From NCBI GenBank assembly GCA_051955775.1, contig JBQCGJ010000310.1:1-15599 (forward strand): a stretch of DNA of 15,599 bases, given 5' to 3'. Each line of letters begins with the position of its first letter. Position 1 is the first letter of the stretch. A program made the translations under genes and the position numbers. This DNA comes from DASUHT01 sp051955775 (GTDB lineage: Bacteria; Actinomycetota; Thermoleophilia; Gaiellales; JAICJC01). Positions 14,449 to 15,599 of the stretch are shown one piece after another. A model generated the notes under the pieces. That model was not told the DNA's origin. It ran no database searches and was given only the letters and a program-made list of their open reading frames with translations.

Positions 14449-15599
14449 ATGCTCGACCCATCCCCGGAACTCGCGCTTCGGCACACCGAAGCACTCGCCT
14501 CACTCACCGTCGAGGCTCTGGTCGACCATCCCCTCGAGCTGCTGATACAGCATGCGCTGGACGTGGCGGCGGCCGCCCTCGGCGAGCGGGCGGCGACGTT
14601 GAGCGAGTCCGTGCCGAAGACGGGCACGCTCGATGTGCGGGAGGTGGTGGGACTGCCCGACGCAGAGGGACTGCGGTGTGACGCCGACGCGAGCAACGCG
14701 CTGGGCAGTTGCCTGAGCGGCCGAAGGCCGGTGCTGGTTTCGGACTGGCGATGCGAGGAGCGCTACGAGTGGCCGCAGGCGCTTCGCCGGGCCGGCGTGC
14801 ACAGCACCCTGGCCGTGCCGGTGCTGGCCGGACCGTGGCAGGGCGTGCTGGCCGTGCACTCCGCGGCGCCGGGCCGGTTCACCAGCGAGTCCGTGAAGCC
14901 GCTCGAGGAGGTCACCCGCGTGCTGGCGGCGGGCCTGCGCAGGGCCCACCTGGAGGAGCTCGTGCAGAGCCGTGCGCAGCAGCACGCCGCGCTGGCCGAG
15001 CTGGGCCGGCTGACCCTCACCGACATGCCGGCCGACGAGCTGCTCGGGCGCGGCGCGGAGCTGGTGGCTGCCGCCATGGGCGCCGCCGTGGTCACCGTGT
15101 CGGGCCGCGACCCCGACGACTCCGTCCACGTGCGGGCCGTCCATCCCCCTGATCTTGCGAGCGCGGAGAGCTGGCTGGGTGACGGCGCTTCCGCGACGGT
15201 GCCCGACTGGAGCCTGGCAGACCGCGGCCCGGCCGCCCCGGCGGAGCAGTCGGTGCGTTCGAGCATCGCGGCCCGCACGGGCCCCCACGGGATGCTGGCG
15301 GTGCACTTCCGCGATCCCCACGAGCGCGACGCGGTCGATGCGCGGCTGGTCGAGGTATGCGCAAGCATGCTGGCCGGCGCGGTCGAGCGCTCCAACGCGC
15401 AGCGCCGCATGGCGATGACTGCGGTCACGGCTTCGGTCGCGGCAGATGTCGCCGCAGCCTCCGGCACGGCCGTCGAGACCCGCCGGCGGCGCGCCGCGGC
15501 GTCCATGCTGCGCGCCGGCGAGGCCGAGCGGGAGCGGATCGCCAGCGAGCTGCACGACGACACCGTGCAGGAGATGGCGGCCATCCTGATCACGCTGGA
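14449..15599 (+). CDS. Two-GAF sensor histidine kinase, NarL/DegS type (3' truncated)
   Basis: The frame is open from ATG 14449 to the window's end: 383 codons plus two bases with no stop. An in-frame TGA at 14446-14448 directly before the ATG makes this the longest possible start; no Shine-Dalgarno is seen. Residues ~15-165 are a GAF domain (AVPVLAGPWQGVLAVHS core) and ~180-315 a second, more diverged one (HGMLAVHF core). A short helical linker leads to ERERIASELHDDTVQEM, the dimerisation/phospho-acceptor motif of HisKA_3 kinases, with His369 as the probable phosphorylated residue. The ATPase domain and any following response regulator are outside the window. No membrane segment is present, so it should sense a cytoplasmic signal or gas; no obvious cofactor ligand stands out. 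It is divergent from gcvT and could share its control region, but a regulatory link is only inferred. Confidence 0.9.
   Translation, partial: MLDPSPELALRHTEALASLTVEALVDHPLELLIQHALDVAAAALGERAATLSESVPKTGTLDVREVVGLPDAEGLRCDADASNALGSCLSGRRPVLVSDWRCEERYEWPQALRRAGVHSTLAVPVLAGPWQGVLAVHSAAPGRFTSESVKPLEEVTRVLAAGLRRAHLEELVQSRAQQHAALAELGRLTLTDMPADELLGRGAELVAAAMGAAVVTVSGRDPDDSVHVRAVHPPDLASAESWLGDGASATVPDWSLADRGPAAPAEQSVRSSIAARTGPHGMLAVHFRDPHERDAVDARLVEVCASMLAGAVERSNAQRRMAMTAVTASVAADVAAASGTAVETRRRRAAASMLRAGEAERERIASELHDDTVQEMAAILITL

Noticed and set aside
14301..14696. N-terminal extension of gcvT
   Set aside because: It would overlap the divergent kinase coding sequence and does not resemble T protein; ATG 14300 fits the family N-terminus.
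14500..15555. 351-codon minus-strand open frame at the window's end
   Set aside because: It is antisense to the two-GAF kinase, whose frame is supported by domain cores and the SELHD phospho-acceptor motif.

Overview
This is a GC-rich window (roughly 70% by eye) with GTG starts, 1-4 bp gene overlaps and several TANNNT hexamers 6-8 nt ahead of start codons. Those traits and the gene content fit a high-GC actinobacterium. Thermoleophilia or a similar deep lineage is my guess; nothing seen directly fixes the taxon. Coding density is very high, and no gene-free stretch exceeds about 150 bp. Many long antisense ORFs are GC-driven shadows and were left out.

Layout. (1) 1-4430, plus strand: the end of a family-2 glycosyltransferase, joined by a GTGA overlap to a 1203-residue protein with three glycosyltransferase modules (GT2-GT4-GT4); together they suggest a surface-glycan locus. 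(2) 4427-6784, minus strand: gltX, then a small membrane-anchored protein with sixteen consecutive Gly-x-x-x repeats, then a three-helix membrane protein whose stop overlaps that of the glycosyltransferase. The gap between the two small genes holds a repeat cluster that is also a G-quadruplex motif. (3) 6817-8860, plus strand: endonuclease IV, an ArfB-like release factor and an SDR oxidoreductase, tightly spaced. (4) 8928-14300, minus strand: gcvT-gcvH-gcvPA-gcvPB, a HAD-family hydrolase and an eight-cysteine protein of unknown family; the first five are linked by 4, 4, 4 and 1 bp overlaps. (5) 14449-15599, plus strand, divergent from gcvT: a two-GAF sensor histidine kinase cut by the window edge just after its phospho-acceptor histidine region.

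How the genes work together. The four gcv products are the P (two subunits), H and T proteins of the glycine cleavage system; L protein (dihydrolipoyl dehydrogenase) must be encoded elsewhere. The HAD enzyme is translationally coupled to them. No glycine riboswitch is visible ahead of gcvT; instead there is a promoter-like sequence with an imperfect dyad directly upstream of its -35, in the region shared with the kinase. gltX, nfo and arfB are housekeeping genes for translation, DNA repair and ribosome rescue.

The least explained parts are the Gly-x-x-x repeat protein with its membrane-protein neighbour and repeat-rich promoter, the eight-cysteine protein, and the gcv/kinase divergent control region.
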